Below are positions 6,997 to 16,100 of a stretch of DNA of 17,069 bases, one piece after another. The stretch spans positions 1-17,069 of the forward strand of contig VSPV01000048.1 of NCBI GenBank assembly GCA_009775605.1, given 5' to 3'. A model generated the notes under the pieces. The model saw only the letters and a list, made by a program, of their open reading frames with translations, had not been told where the DNA came from and searched no databases. Origin of the DNA: Paramuribaculum sp. Its GTDB lineage: Bacteria; Bacteroidota; Bacteroidia; Bacteroidales; Muribaculaceae. A program made the translations under genes and the position numbers. How positions within the stretch are numbered: the stretch's first letter is position 1; every line of letters starts with the position of its first letter.

Positions 6997-7344
6997 TCAT
7001 ACGCTTCGGGCCTTGTAGCCGTTGGCTATAAGCCAGCGGGTGGCGTCGGCGCGGCGGTCGCCCTGCAGAATTATGGCTGCATCACCCTCGGTGGAGCCTC
7101 CGGTTCCGAGCGAACGCTTGAGGTCGGCGGCAAGTTTCTCCAGATCGCCGTCACCCTCAAAGCCTGAAATGCGCGTCACGGTCTTGCCCGCACGCCCTTT
7201 CCGCTCGATGGCCACGGTGATACGGCCGGTGAACCGCCTGGTCTCTTCGGGAGCGGGTTCCGGAGTATCCGGCCCGGCGGGGAGGTCGGGATTGGCCTCA
7301 AGGAAAGCGGCGAGGCTGTTTTGCCAGGGATTCTTTTCCATCAT
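6997..7344 (-). CDS. SUI1/YciH-type translation initiation factor
   Basis: The 115-aa product has a disordered acidic/proline-rich N-terminus (about 1-36) and a SUI1-like domain. Diagnostic segments are GRITVAIERKGRAGKTVTRI (about 39-58), LAADLKRSLGTGGSTEGD, and IILQGDRR followed by a C-terminal helix ending NGYKARSV. The family resembles eukaryotic eIF1; bacterial YciH is linked to fidelity of translation initiation at the 30S subunit. Its ATG overlaps the stop of the preceding lipoprotein gene (ATGA at 7344-7341), which suggests translational coupling. Two consecutive ATGs (7344 and 7341) are possible starts. The family call is confident; its role in this organism is inferred. Confidence 0.88.
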   Translation of the reverse strand: MMEKNPWQNSLAAFLEANPDLPAGPDTPEPAPEETRRFTGRITVAIERKGRAGKTVTRISGFEGDGDLEKLAADLKRSLGTGGSTEGDAAIILQGDRRADATRWLIANGYKARSV

Positions 7345-7820
7345 CGCATCAGTTCTTCATCTGACATTCGGTCGCGGAACGCGTCATCGGCATAACCCAC
7401 CGTATCCGACGCCATATCGTACGGATTGTCGATATTCCCCACCAGAATAGAAAGCAGGCGTGCGTAAGGGAGCTTGTCGGGAGGGAGGGTGCCGTAATAA
7501 GATGCCGCGGAATCGGCATTGGTCTCGTAGGCACGACGGTAGAGGCCGGCGGCCGTCGACACATTTGACTGTATATCGGTGCTGTCGGTATCGGCAAGCT
7601 GCATATAGACTATTGACAGGCGCGCAAGCTGGCTGGCGGGCATGTCGGAAAGGTTCTCGTTGCCCACAATGTGGGAGGCCACGCTGCGCGCGGCGGTCAT
7701 GTCGCCGTTGGCGGTAGCCATTTCGGCCTCGCGTATCTGGCTTTCTATATCAGAGGAGCCGGCGCAGCCACCGAAGGCGAGACATATAGCGGCCAACGCC
7801 GCCATCAATGATATTTTCAT
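7341..7820 (-). CDS. Small predicted lipoprotein with helical repeat-like sequence, function unknown
   Basis: The 159-aa product has a hydrophobic N-terminus ending AFGGC (Cys19), a loose lipobox of the type Bacteroidota tolerate. The mature part is rich in Ala, Asp and Ser and is predicted helical. Segments such as EAEMATANGDMTAARSVASH and AAGLYRRAYETNADSAASYY read like TPR-type helix pairs. I do not recognise a named family. The gene starts 29 nt after the previous lipoprotein gene and overlaps the SUI1-type gene by 4 nt, so it belongs to the same transcript. An envelope scaffold role is possible but unsupported. Confidence 0.78.
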   Translation of the reverse strand: MKISLMAALAAICLAFGGCAGSSDIESQIREAEMATANGDMTAARSVASHIVGNENLSDMPASQLARLSIVYMQLADTDSTDIQSNVSTAAGLYRRAYETNADSAASYYGTLPPDKLPYARLLSILVGNIDNPYDMASDTVGYADDAFRDRMSDEELMR

Positions 7821-7849
7821 AGTGTATCTAATTATAAGAGCTTGTTAAA

Positions 7850-8278
7850 TCAATCGTTGTCGGCCACGGGGAGGCGGCGCAGATAAACGTAGTCGTTGCC
7901 CTCGTGGCGCAGAGTCAGCGAGGTGCCGGTGAATTCCTGCACGCGGCGCGCAAGCCGCCGGGGGATGTCGCCTATAAGAGAAGAATCGCCCTGGAGTTCG
8001 GTCAGCACCGGTTCGACTTCTATCACCAGACTGTCGCCGACCACGTCCCAGCGGCCTGCCACAGCGTATGTGAGGATGCCCGGCTTGATCGCGCGCACGG
8101 TGCATGTGGCGTCATCGTTCAGTTCCAGCAGGGGCTGATCCTGCGAGATTTCGTTGATATAATAATGGCCCGGCATCTGTCTGGCTTTCTCGGAAAGCCT
8201 GTGGCATCCTGCGGCTACGGCACATACGGCCGTGGCTACCAGAAGCGAGGCGATGATTCTTGACGGCAAAAGTCTCAT
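7850..8278 (-). CDS. Small predicted lipoprotein with lipocalin-like features, function unknown
   Basis: The 142-aa product has a basic N-terminus, a hydrophobic stretch and a clear lipobox VAAGC (Cys25). After it come MPGHYYINEI, LLELNDDATCTVRA, TYAVAGRWDVVGDSLVIEVE and a C-terminal LTLRHEGNDYVYLRR. The series G-x-Y-Y, L-x-L-x-x-D-x-T and GRWxVxGDSLxI resembles the small beta-barrel lipocalin-like lipoproteins common in Bacteroidales. The resemblance is by eye only. It lies 21 nt after dnaX and 29 nt before the next lipoprotein gene. No substrate or partner can be named. Confidence 0.78.
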   Translation of the reverse strand: MRLLPSRIIASLLVATAVCAVAAGCHRLSEKARQMPGHYYINEISQDQPLLELNDDATCTVRAIKPGILTYAVAGRWDVVGDSLVIEVEPVLTELQGDSSLIGDIPRRLARRVQEFTGTSLTLRHEGNDYVYLRRLPVADND

Positions 8279-8299
8279 GGCTGTTATACGATTCGGAGT

Positions 8300-10114
8300 T
8301 TATAGTCGGAGTTTGAAAGTCTTTATGAGTTCCACCAGATGGGGATTCTGCTTCTTGAGTTCCTCAAGGAGGTCGGAGTCGCTGAGGGTATGGCGCGGGC
8401 CTTCCCCCTCGTTTATATCAACGTCAAACCACACGCTGTCGTTTTTCAGGGCATCCTTCAAAGCGCCGAGAATCGCTGCGCGATGAGCCTCCAGAATTTC
8501 CTTCTGCTTGATATTCTGCACGGTTACGGTGAACTTCTCGGGCTTCTCGCCGGTCTGGGGACGTGACATGCGCATGGTCTGCGAGAGTATGGTCTCGGAG
8601 CGGTGGTCACGTGCGTATCCGCTCCACACCTTTGCCAGTTCCGCCGGGTCAACGGGGGTGTCGCGCAGCGGAGCGCCGTAGCTTCCTGCCGGAGCTTCGG
8701 CCGCCACATCGGGATGGGAGGAGGCACTGCGTGCATTCTTTATGGAAAAGGACATGGCCCCCTTCACAGCCATGGGCTGCGAGCGGCTTCCGCCCATAAC
8801 GGGAGCGGCAGCGCGTGGAGCCGGAGCTGTTCCCGGTGACTGGGCCGGAGGCGGTGTGGCGCCTGCGGCAGCCCGCGGGGCAGCGGCTACCGCCGGAGTG
8901 GCGGAGGGCGGAGCGGAGCGCGGGGCCTGGGGCTGTTGTTGTGGCTTGTTTCCGGCTGTGGAGCCGGATGCGGCGATAGGTTTCAACCGCCCCTCTCCGT
9001 CGCCGCCTTTACTGGGGGAGGGGCTGAGTAATTGGCACAGTTTGGCGAGCGTGAGCTCTATGAGGAACTGTTTGTTTGAAGCCTGCCTGTAATTCAGGTC
9101 GGCCTCGTTGCAGAGGTTCATGGCCCTGAACAGGAATTCGGGGGTGCATTTGGCCGCTTTCTCGGCCATGGCCTTGCGCACTTCGTCGCCGGCATCCAGG
9201 AGAGAGAGCGTGGACGGGTCGCGCGCCACGGTGAGGTCGCGCAGATAAGCCCCGAGACCGTTTATGAAGAAAAGTGAATCGAAACCGTTGTCGCGGATTT
9301 CCTTATAGATAAGCCAGGTGTTGAGAACGTTTCCGGCCAGGAATTCGTCGAGAAGACGGTTGTAATAGCTCGAATCGAGCACGTTGAGAGCGTCGATAGT
9401 CGCCTGATACGTCACATTGCCCCCCGACGAGGCCACCACCTGATCGAAGATGGACAGGGCGTCGCGCATGGCGCCGTCGGCGTTGCGGGCTATCACGTTC
9501 AGCGCGGCCGGTTCGACGGTTATTCCCTCCTGCGAAGCCACGTAGGTGAGATGGTCAACCATATCACGGATGGTGATGCGGTGGAAATCGTATATCTGGC
9601 AGCGCGAGAGAATTGTGGGAATAATCTTATGCTTCTCGGTGGTAGCGAGAATGAATACCACATACGACGGCGGCTCCTCCAGTGTCTTCAGGAAAGCATT
9701 GAAGGCCTGTGACGACAGCATGTGGACCTCATCGACTATAAACACGCGGTAGCGTCCGAGCGAAGGGGGAACCTGCACCTGTTCCACAAGGTTGCGGATA
9801 TCGTTGACGCCGTTGTTGGAGGCGGCGTCAAGCTCGATTATGTTCATCGAGGTGCCGCGGTTGAAGGCACGGCACGACTCACATTCGTTGCAGGCCTCCC
9901 CGTCGGGGGTTATGTTGGAGCAATTTATCGTTTTTGCAAAAATTCGGGCGCAGGAGGTCTTGCCTACGCCGCGAGAGCCGCAAAACAGATAAGAATGGGC
10001 CAGACGGTTTGTGGCCACGGCGTTTTTCAGCGTGGTTGTGAGGGCTTTCTGCCCCACCACGCTCGCAAACGTCGACGGACGGTACTTTCTGGCCGATACT
10101 ACGTAATTTTTCAT
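8300..10114 (-). CDS. dnaX: DNA polymerase III subunit gamma/tau
   Basis: This is the clamp-loader ATPase of the replisome. The start is set at ATG 10114 (MKNYVVSARKYRPSTF, 604 aa); an in-frame TTG three codons upstream is less likely. Numbered from this ATG, Walker A GSRGVGKT is at 46-53, zinc-module cysteines at 65, 75, 78 and 81, Walker B VFIVDEVHM at about 124-132, sensor 1 LATTEKHK at about 156-163, and SRC near 170-172. After the AAA+ and collar domains (to about 362) comes a linker rich in Pro, Ala and Gln (about 363-450), then a C-terminal domain ending VELIKTFKLRL. The linker contains an in-frame palindromic repeat (8990-9023). I saw no A-AAA-AAG slippery site of the kind E. coli uses to make gamma. 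The gene is 38 nt downstream of the sensor kinase, apparently in the same operon. Confidence 0.97.
   Translation of the reverse strand: MKNYVVSARKYRPSTFASVVGQKALTTTLKNAVATNRLAHSYLFCGSRGVGKTSCARIFAKTINCSNITPDGEACNECESCRAFNRGTSMNIIELDAASNNGVNDIRNLVEQVQVPPSLGRYRVFIVDEVHMLSSQAFNAFLKTLEEPPSYVVFILATTEKHKIIPTILSRCQIYDFHRITIRDMVDHLTYVASQEGITVEPAALNVIARNADGAMRDALSIFDQVVASSGGNVTYQATIDALNVLDSSYYNRLLDEFLAGNVLNTWLIYKEIRDNGFDSLFFINGLGAYLRDLTVARDPSTLSLLDAGDEVRKAMAEKAAKCTPEFLFRAMNLCNEADLNYRQASNKQFLIELTLAKLCQLLSPSPSKGGDGEGRLKPIAASGSTAGNKPQQQPQAPRSAPPSATPAVAAAPRAAAGATPPPAQSPGTAPAPRAAAPVMGGSRSQPMAVKGAMSFSIKNARSASSHPDVAAEAPAGSYGAPLRDTPVDPAELAKVWSGYARDHRSETILSQTMRMSRPQTGEKPEKFTVTVQNIKQKEILEAHRAAILGALKDALKNDSVWFDVDINEGEGPRHTLSDSDLLEELKKQNPHLVELIKTFKLRL
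8990..9023. repeat. Palindromic repeat embedded in the dnaX linker
   Basis: CCCCTC (8990-8995) and GAGGGG (9018-9023) form inverted arms around a G/C-rich centre. In the dnaX frame the region encodes LSPSPSKGGDGEGRL, unlike the Pro/Ala/Gln linker that follows. Short palindromes encoding SPSPSKGG-like peptides resemble intergenic REP elements that have entered coding regions. The insertion keeps frame and falls where the protein should tolerate it. Its origin as a repeat is an inference from composition and symmetry. Confidence 0.45.
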
Positions 10115-10152
10115 TCGGGACAATTATCTCGTGGTTTTTCGTTAAGGAAAGA

Positions 10153-12285
10153 TCAGTCTGTGGGAATCTCGAAGCATACTCTTGTGCCGGGACCCGGATA
10201 GGTACCGTCCACCCAGATGCGTCCGCCGAGAAGCTTCGCGATCATGCGGCAGATGGCCAGACCCAGTCCGTTGCCCTGCGAAAAGCGGTTGAGCTTCACG
10301 AAGCGCTCGAAAATCACCTCGCGCTTCTCCTCCGGAATGCCTATTCCGGTATCTGAAACGTAGAAAGTGACGAGGTGTTCAGGCTGATTGATACGGTAGC
10401 CAAGATGAATGACTCCTTCTTCAGTGAACTTCGAAGCATTGGAGAGCAGATTTATAAGCACCTGCTCCACGCGCCGACGGTCGGTTATGATTACCGTCTC
10501 CTTGCTTCCGGCATTGTCAAACACCATGTCCACACCCTCCTTGGCATAGAGGCTGCGAGTTGCCATTGCCGTATCGCAAAGCAGATTGACTCCTACGGGA
10601 TGTTTCACCACACTGAGCTGGGTATTATCGAGTGACGAGATGTCGAGCACGTCGTTTATGAGCGTACGCAGAAGGTCGGCGCTCACGTCGATGGCCTGAG
10701 CGAAGCGCTCGAGGTAGGCGCGCTTGTCCTCATCGACATTCTCTACAATCAGCTGGGAATACTCCACGATGGTGTTGAGCGGCACCGACACTTCGTGGCT
10801 CATGTTGTTTATGAAGTCGGTCTTGTGGCGGTCGGCCTGACGCGCGCGGTCGCGAGCCTTTATCAGTTCGTCCTGGGTACGCCGGAGGGTGTCGCGCTCG
10901 TTCTTGAGCGTCTCGTTTGACTTGCCCAGATTGACCGCAAGCCTTTTGCTGCGCATATAGAACACCACAGCCACAATCAGGAGCACCACCAGTATGGCGC
11001 CCAGCACCATCAGAACAATCAGAGAACGTTTCTGGCGCGAGACTTCGAAGTCGCGTGAGTTGACACGCAGATCCTCATTCTCGTCGAGCAGTGAGCTCAC
11101 GTGGTATACCACCTGGAGCTCGCTGAGGTTTTCGTCGGCGCGCGTGCTGATGAAGTCCTCGAGAATTTTATTGTAATCCAGGGAAGCCTTGAGCAACGAC
11201 TGCTCGTCGCCGGTGGCCTCTGCGGCCTCCACAATGAATGCGGTGAAGCGGCGGCGGAAAGGCTCGTGCTTTTTATTCTCTATGGCCACTTTCAGAATCG
11301 GGAGCACCTCGGCATAACGTTTCTTTGCCATGAGATAGTAGATGGTGGGACGGCGCAGGTTGTTGAAATCCGATTCCGCATCCCGATACTCACGGGCAAT
11401 CTCCTTTATTTTGTCGTAATAGTAATCGACCTCTCTGTCGGTAAGAGCCGGGTAATTGCTCAGAATCCTGCGGTAGGAGTTGTAACGCGAAAGGTTATAG
11501 TCGGAAAACTCCCGTCCCTTTGAATGGTTCGAGGCCTCGAGCTGGTCCATTATTGCCAGAAGCATCTTGTCGGCCCACACAGCTTTGTCGTGAACCTCAC
11601 TGTTGGTATATGCGATAGCAGCGCTGGTATAATACAGATTCCTTATGCTCTGCATTTCCTTGGGGAGTTTCTCGATTTCGCGTCCGAGACTGTCCACATA
11701 ATCCACAAGCAGATGGCTGCGGGTGGAGAGGCTCATGTAGATGCACAGGGCATAGAGCTTCTCCAGGCGTTCGTAAAAACGGCTTTCGCCTGTAGAGTTC
11801 ACCTCATCGTGAAACATTTTCTTATAATTGGAAATGAGATTTATGAGGTTGCGCTGACGCTCTGCGCCGGTAGTGTAGCGGGCACGTCCGGTGATGCGCT
11901 GCGTCTTTATGAACAGTTCGGTTTCCGAGCGGATGTTTCCTTCCGGAAGCCTCGCGGCTTCTTCGAGGGCGAGAGCCTGCATGGTGTCATTGCTCAGGTT
12001 GAAGTTGGAGATACGGCGCAGGAGATCGCCGCGGGCGGCGATGTTGTCGGTGCGGCGCGACACATAATATGCGCGCAGGGCCGCGTCGGAGCGCGTTTTG
12101 TAGTCAGCCACATCCACAAGGTCGTAGAGCACGTCGAGACTGTCGTTGGCATTGTCCAGACGTGGCAGAATGGCGTTGAGGCTGTCTGTGATATGCTGGC
12201 GCTTTTCGGGAGTCATTGCCTGAAGCTGCATCGAAACCGTCATAGCAAGAATCAGCAGCAGGATTCTTCTTATAAAATTTCGCAT
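10153..12285 (-). CDS. Membrane sensor histidine kinase, orphan
   Basis: The 710-aa product has a signal peptide (1-23), a long helical periplasmic region (24-420) rich in Tyr, Arg and Leu, one transmembrane helix (about 421-443) and a coiled-coil linker (450-488). The HisKA H-box MSHEVSVPLN puts the phosphorylated residue at His497. The ATPase domain has N-box LINLLSNASKFT (610-621), G1 DTGIGIP (645-651) and G2 GNGLGLA (671-677). This layout matches a Bacteroidales kinase group with TPR-like or DUF5112/DUF5113-type sensor regions, a recollection I cannot verify here. No response regulator lies in the window. The gene heads the operon that continues into dnaX, with a TAAATTTG promoter box just upstream. 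What it senses is unknown. Confidence 0.93.
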   Translation of the reverse strand: MRNFIRRILLLILAMTVSMQLQAMTPEKRQHITDSLNAILPRLDNANDSLDVLYDLVDVADYKTRSDAALRAYYVSRRTDNIAARGDLLRRISNFNLSNDTMQALALEEAARLPEGNIRSETELFIKTQRITGRARYTTGAERQRNLINLISNYKKMFHDEVNSTGESRFYERLEKLYALCIYMSLSTRSHLLVDYVDSLGREIEKLPKEMQSIRNLYYTSAAIAYTNSEVHDKAVWADKMLLAIMDQLEASNHSKGREFSDYNLSRYNSYRRILSNYPALTDREVDYYYDKIKEIAREYRDAESDFNNLRRPTIYYLMAKKRYAEVLPILKVAIENKKHEPFRRRFTAFIVEAAEATGDEQSLLKASLDYNKILEDFISTRADENLSELQVVYHVSSLLDENEDLRVNSRDFEVSRQKRSLIVLMVLGAILVVLLIVAVVFYMRSKRLAVNLGKSNETLKNERDTLRRTQDELIKARDRARQADRHKTDFINNMSHEVSVPLNTIVEYSQLIVENVDEDKRAYLERFAQAIDVSADLLRTLINDVLDISSLDNTQLSVVKHPVGVNLLCDTAMATRSLYAKEGVDMVFDNAGSKETVIITDRRRVEQVLINLLSNASKFTEEGVIHLGYRINQPEHLVTFYVSDTGIGIPEEKREVIFERFVKLNRFSQGNGLGLAICRMIAKLLGGRIWVDGTYPGPGTRVCFEIPTD

Positions 12286-12307
12286 TGCGGGATGGTAGTT
12301 AGATTAG

Positions 12308-12315
12308 CAAATTTA
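12308..12315 (-). promoter_or_regulatory. -7 promoter box for the histidine-kinase operon
   Basis: The minus strand reads TAAATTTG, a match to the Bacteroidota -7 consensus TAnnTTTG. It lies 22 bases before the kinase ATG at 12285, giving a leader of roughly 15 bases. I could not find a convincing -33 TTG. A small hairpin (CCGCA/TGCGG, 12331-12344) lies between this box and the divergent plus-strand promoter. Confidence 0.55.
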
Positions 12316-12359
12316 ACCATTTTTTCCATACCGCAGGGATGCGGAACCCCCTTTTTTAC

Positions 12360-12367
12360 TATTTTTG
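12360..12367 (+). promoter_or_regulatory. -7 promoter box for the GH25 lysozyme gene
   Basis: TATTTTTG fits the TAnnTTTG consensus and ends 10 bases before the ATG at 12378. Transcription would then start only a few bases before the start codon, a very short leader. It is back-to-back with the kinase promoter at 12308-12315. No clear -33 element is visible, so the match in a T-rich stretch could be partly chance. Confidence 0.45.
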
Positions 12368-12377
12368 TAATGAAAAC

Positions 12378-13115
12378 ATGAAACGGACCACCAAGCTCGG
12401 CATAGCGGGGTGCGTTGCGGCGGCGGTCGCAGCGCTCGTTTTTTTTGCCCGTCCCATTTATAAGGCTTTGTCGCCAAAGCCGGTAGAGGAAGGCGACCTT
12501 ACGGAATTCCCGGTGCGCGGAATCGACATTTCCTCCCACAACGGCAGCGTGGACTTCGACCACGCGGCCGCTCTGGGCATCCGCTTTGTGATCATGAAGG
12601 CCTCGGAAGGAAGCGACTTCAAGGATGCGGCGTTCATCGACAATATCCGACGCGCCCGGGAAGCGGGCCTGAAGGTGGGGGTATATCATTTCTTCCGCTT
12701 CGACGCCGACGGCCGCATGCAGGCCCTGAACCTTCTTCACAGCGTGCGCGGACGGCGCCTGGACATGCCGCTGGTGATCGACCTTGAGGAGTGGGGCAAC
12801 CCCCAGGTAGCGACCTCGGCCGTGGTGTCGCGCCTCGAAACCATGCTTGCCGCCCTCGACGACGCCGGCATGAGCGTGATGCTCTACACCAACAAGGACG
12901 GCTACTACCGGTTCGTGCGCGGCCGCTTCGACCGCTATCCGCTGTGGCTCTGCTCCTTCAGCGAGATTGACCGTTCCATTCCCTGGACTTTCTGGCAATA
13001 CAGCCACCGCGGGCGTATAGGCGACCCTCTGCGCTACATAGACATGAATATATTCCGGGGCGACACCACGGCGTGGAACGCATGGGTGGCGTCGCACCCG
13101 CAGCTGATGCAATAA
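12378..13115 (+). CDS. Membrane-anchored GH25-family lysozyme
   Basis: The start is taken at ATG 12378 (245 aa), because the ATG 39 bases upstream would overlap the promoter box. Residues 7-25 form an N-terminal transmembrane or uncleaved signal segment. The GH25 fold follows: GIDISSHNG with Asp50, KASEG (74-78), GVYHFF (101-106), VIDLEEWG with the Asp135/Glu137 catalytic pair, and a C-terminal WQYSHRGRIGDP ending IDMNIFRGD. GH25 enzymes cleave the beta-1,4 bond between N-acetylmuramic acid and N-acetylglucosamine in peptidoglycan. The protein would act in the periplasm on the cell's own wall, in remodelling or making room for envelope machines. The next gene, a PorU-like protease, follows after 46 nt and is probably cotranscribed. 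Family confidence is high; the physiological role is inferred. Confidence 0.93.
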   Translation: MKRTTKLGIAGCVAAAVAALVFFARPIYKALSPKPVEEGDLTEFPVRGIDISSHNGSVDFDHAAALGIRFVIMKASEGSDFKDAAFIDNIRRAREAGLKVGVYHFFRFDADGRMQALNLLHSVRGRRLDMPLVIDLEEWGNPQVATSAVVSRLETMLAALDDAGMSVMLYTNKDGYYRFVRGRFDRYPLWLCSFSEIDRSIPWTFWQYSHRGRIGDPLRYIDMNIFRGDTTAWNAWVASHPQLMQ

Positions 13116-13161
13116 AAACGGGCCGGAATACGTTTTCTTTCAGAGCATATCCCCTCAGGCA

Positions 13162-16100
13162 GTGACCGCTGAAAAGATCATAGACCGTCTGAAACGCCGC
13201 CTGCTCGTCATGGCGGCCACCTTGGCGTGCGCCTCGCCGTGCGCCCTCGCACTGCCTCCCGACACCTACGCCGCCCACTCGGTGCTCGCCGAAGGCTCGT
13301 GGTCAAAAATAAGCGTGGAGACGTCGGGAATGCATTTCATACCCGCCTCGACACTCCGTTCTTGGGGATTTTCCAACCCGGCCCGCGTAAGAATCCACGG
13401 CTACGGGGGCGCCCGCATCCCCGACCTGCTCTCGGCCCAGACCTACACCGACGACCTTCCGGAAGTCCCCGCACTCCGCACTCCGCGGGGCATCTATTTC
13501 TATGCCACCGGGCCGGTGGGATGGGAGATGCAGGGTGCCGTTTTCAGGCGCGTGCGCAACCCCTTCACCTCCGCCGGATATTATTTCATCACCGCCGGAG
13601 AGCGAGAGGGCGCCACGCCTGCCACAGCGGGCGTACCGGGCTGCACGGCCGCTCCCGCCACTGAATTTCTCTGCCCCGCGCTCCATGAGCTGGAGGAAGC
13701 CCCTATGGGCGAAATGGGACACAACGTCTACGGCGAGGATTTCAGGCTGCGCCCCGAGCAGAAAATAAGCATCGACCTTCCCGGCAGAGCCGACGGCACT
13801 CCGGTAAGGCTCCGCACTTCGTTTGCCGTGCGTTCGGCCGGCGCTTCCACCCTTGAGATTTCCGCGGGAGGCAAACCCATCGGCTCACCTCTCCAGATTC
13901 CGGCGGTGGCCGAATATCATGCCGGCAGCGCCGCCACGGCCTCATTCCTTATTCCGGCCGATGACATCACCGACCGACTTGAACTCACCTACAGCCTGCG
14001 CCGCTCCGCGACCATTCAGGCCGCGCGGCTCGACTTTGCGGAAGTGAACTACACGCGCCGCCTGGCGCTTGAATCGGGCAAACCCCTTCTTTTCACCCTC
14101 CGTCAGCCGGAGGGGCGCCTGGAAGGAGCCGCGGAGCTGACCCATGTGTGGGACGTAACCGACCCTCTCGCCGTGAGCGAAATGAACATCGCCCGCGAGG
14201 GCACGGCAGCCCTGTGGACAAATTCGGCCACGGGACAGCGCTCCTACGCCGCATGGACCGAAGGGATGACGATGCCATGCCCGAGGCTTGTGGCAACCGT
14301 AGCCAATCAGGACCTTCACGATGCGTCGGCCGCACCACCCGACATGGTGATAATAACCGTTGACGCATGGAAGGGCGAGGCCGAAAGGATAGCGCGCCTC
14401 AGGAGCCAGGGGAAGGAGAAACTCAGCGTAACCGCCGTAAGCGCCGACCGGATCTATAACGAATTCTCTTCGGGAGCCAGATCGGTCAACGCCCTGCGGC
14501 GCTATCTGAAGATGGTATATGACCGCGGCCTGAAATCAGGACGTCCGCTGCGCTATGCACTGCTGCTGGGACGTGCCACCTCCGACAACCGCGGGCTCAC
14601 GCTCACCGGGCGCGAACATGCCCTCACACTTCCTACCTGGCAGACCGACGAGGCCCTTGCCGAAGAACGCTCATACACTTCCGACGATATTCTGGCAATG
14701 CTCGACGACGGTTCCGGCGCCGATGCGCGCAACGACCGCCTGAGCATAGCCGTGGGCCGCATTCCAGCCCGCTCCACCGCCGAACTCAAGGCCTACGTGG
14801 ACAAACTTTATGACTACGAAAACTCATCGGCCGAGGGACAGTGGCGCAACCGCGTGATGGTTGTGGCCGACAACGGCGACAATGGCGCGCACGCCGACCA
14901 GGCCGAGACATTCTGCGCCCGTGTGGACGCCAACGGCCATCCCGCGCTGATGGAGAAGGTGTATGTGGACGCTTTCGAGCTCGACGGCGGTGTGTGCACC
15001 GAAGGGCGCCGCCGCATGTTCCGGCTGCTCGACGAGGGTGTGATGTGGTGGCACTACACGGGCCACGGCACAGAGGATTATTTCACCGCCGAGAAGCTCC
15101 TTACCACCTCCGACATCTCATCGCTCTATCTGCGCAGGCTTCCGGTGCTCTGCGCGGTGACCTGCTCTTTCCTGCGATGGGACGGCAGCGAGCCTTCCGG
15201 AGCCGAACGGATTGCGTTGAAGCCCGACGGCGGAGCCATCGCCGCAATCTCGGCCACACGGCGCACTTTCATAGGCGACAACGCGCTGATGAACGACGCC
15301 CTGGGGCGCTTTGCATTCGCCCGCGGCGACGACGGCCGGTTTCTCTCCCTGGGCGAGACGCTCCGGCTTGCCAAGAACCATATCGCCGAAACATCCCCCG
15401 CAGCGGAAGGCCGGACCCGGTATGTGCTGCTGGGCGATCCCTCCATGCACACAGTGATGCCCGACTGCCGCATAACAGTGGACGAAATAAACGGGACGCT
15501 GGTGGAACCGGGCACACAGCCCGTGGTCACTGGGCTGCAGACGGCAGAGATTAAATGCACCGTTACCGACCCTTCCGGCTCCATCCTCCCTGACTTCAAC
15601 GGCACGGCTGAAGCAACGCTCTACGACTCCGACCGCTCTACCGTGACCCTCGGGCGCCCGGCAGCCGGCACGGAAGGTCGCCGCGTGACTTTCGACGAGC
15701 ATGGCGACCGCCTCACGGTGGCACTTGACACAGTTACCGGCAGCCGTTTCACCATGCGGCTGCATATTCCGGCCGATATCGCCGACAATATGCGGCCCGC
15801 AACTCTCAACATCGCCGCCTACGACCGCTCGGGCACCCGCGCCGCCACGTGCCACCGCGGCATCTACGTCTCGGGAACCGACCTCTCGGCGCTTCCCGAC
15901 ACTCTGCCGCCGGTGATAGAATATGCCGTGCTCAACCACCATGGATTCACCGACGGGCAGACCGTCAACCCCGAGCCGGTGCTTCTGGCCCGCGTGACCG
16001 ACGACACGGCCATCAACCTCTCCACCGCCGGAATCGGCTCTACCATGACCCTGCGGCTCGACGACTCCCGCACGCCTCCCGACCTCAGCTCATATTATTC

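Noticed and set aside
3509..8278. Helicase plus small genes as an antiphage defence island
   Set aside because: The helicase is a RecB/AddA-like repair type inside an operon with dnaX and a SUI1-type factor; no nuclease, toxin or sensor typical of defence systems is present.
8300..10114. Programmed frameshift in dnaX producing a short gamma form
   Set aside because: I looked for an A-AAA-AAG type slippery heptamer on the coding strand and found only shorter A runs such as CTGAAAAACG.
11524..12381. 285-codon plus-strand open frame opposite the kinase N-terminus
   Set aside because: It mirrors the kinase coding strand and crosses the divergent promoter region; no signal or domain is visible.
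12270..13112. 280-codon minus-strand open frame opposite the GH25 gene
   Set aside because: The plus strand encodes a clear lysozyme with catalytic residues; the opposite frame has His/Val/Ala-rich shadow composition.
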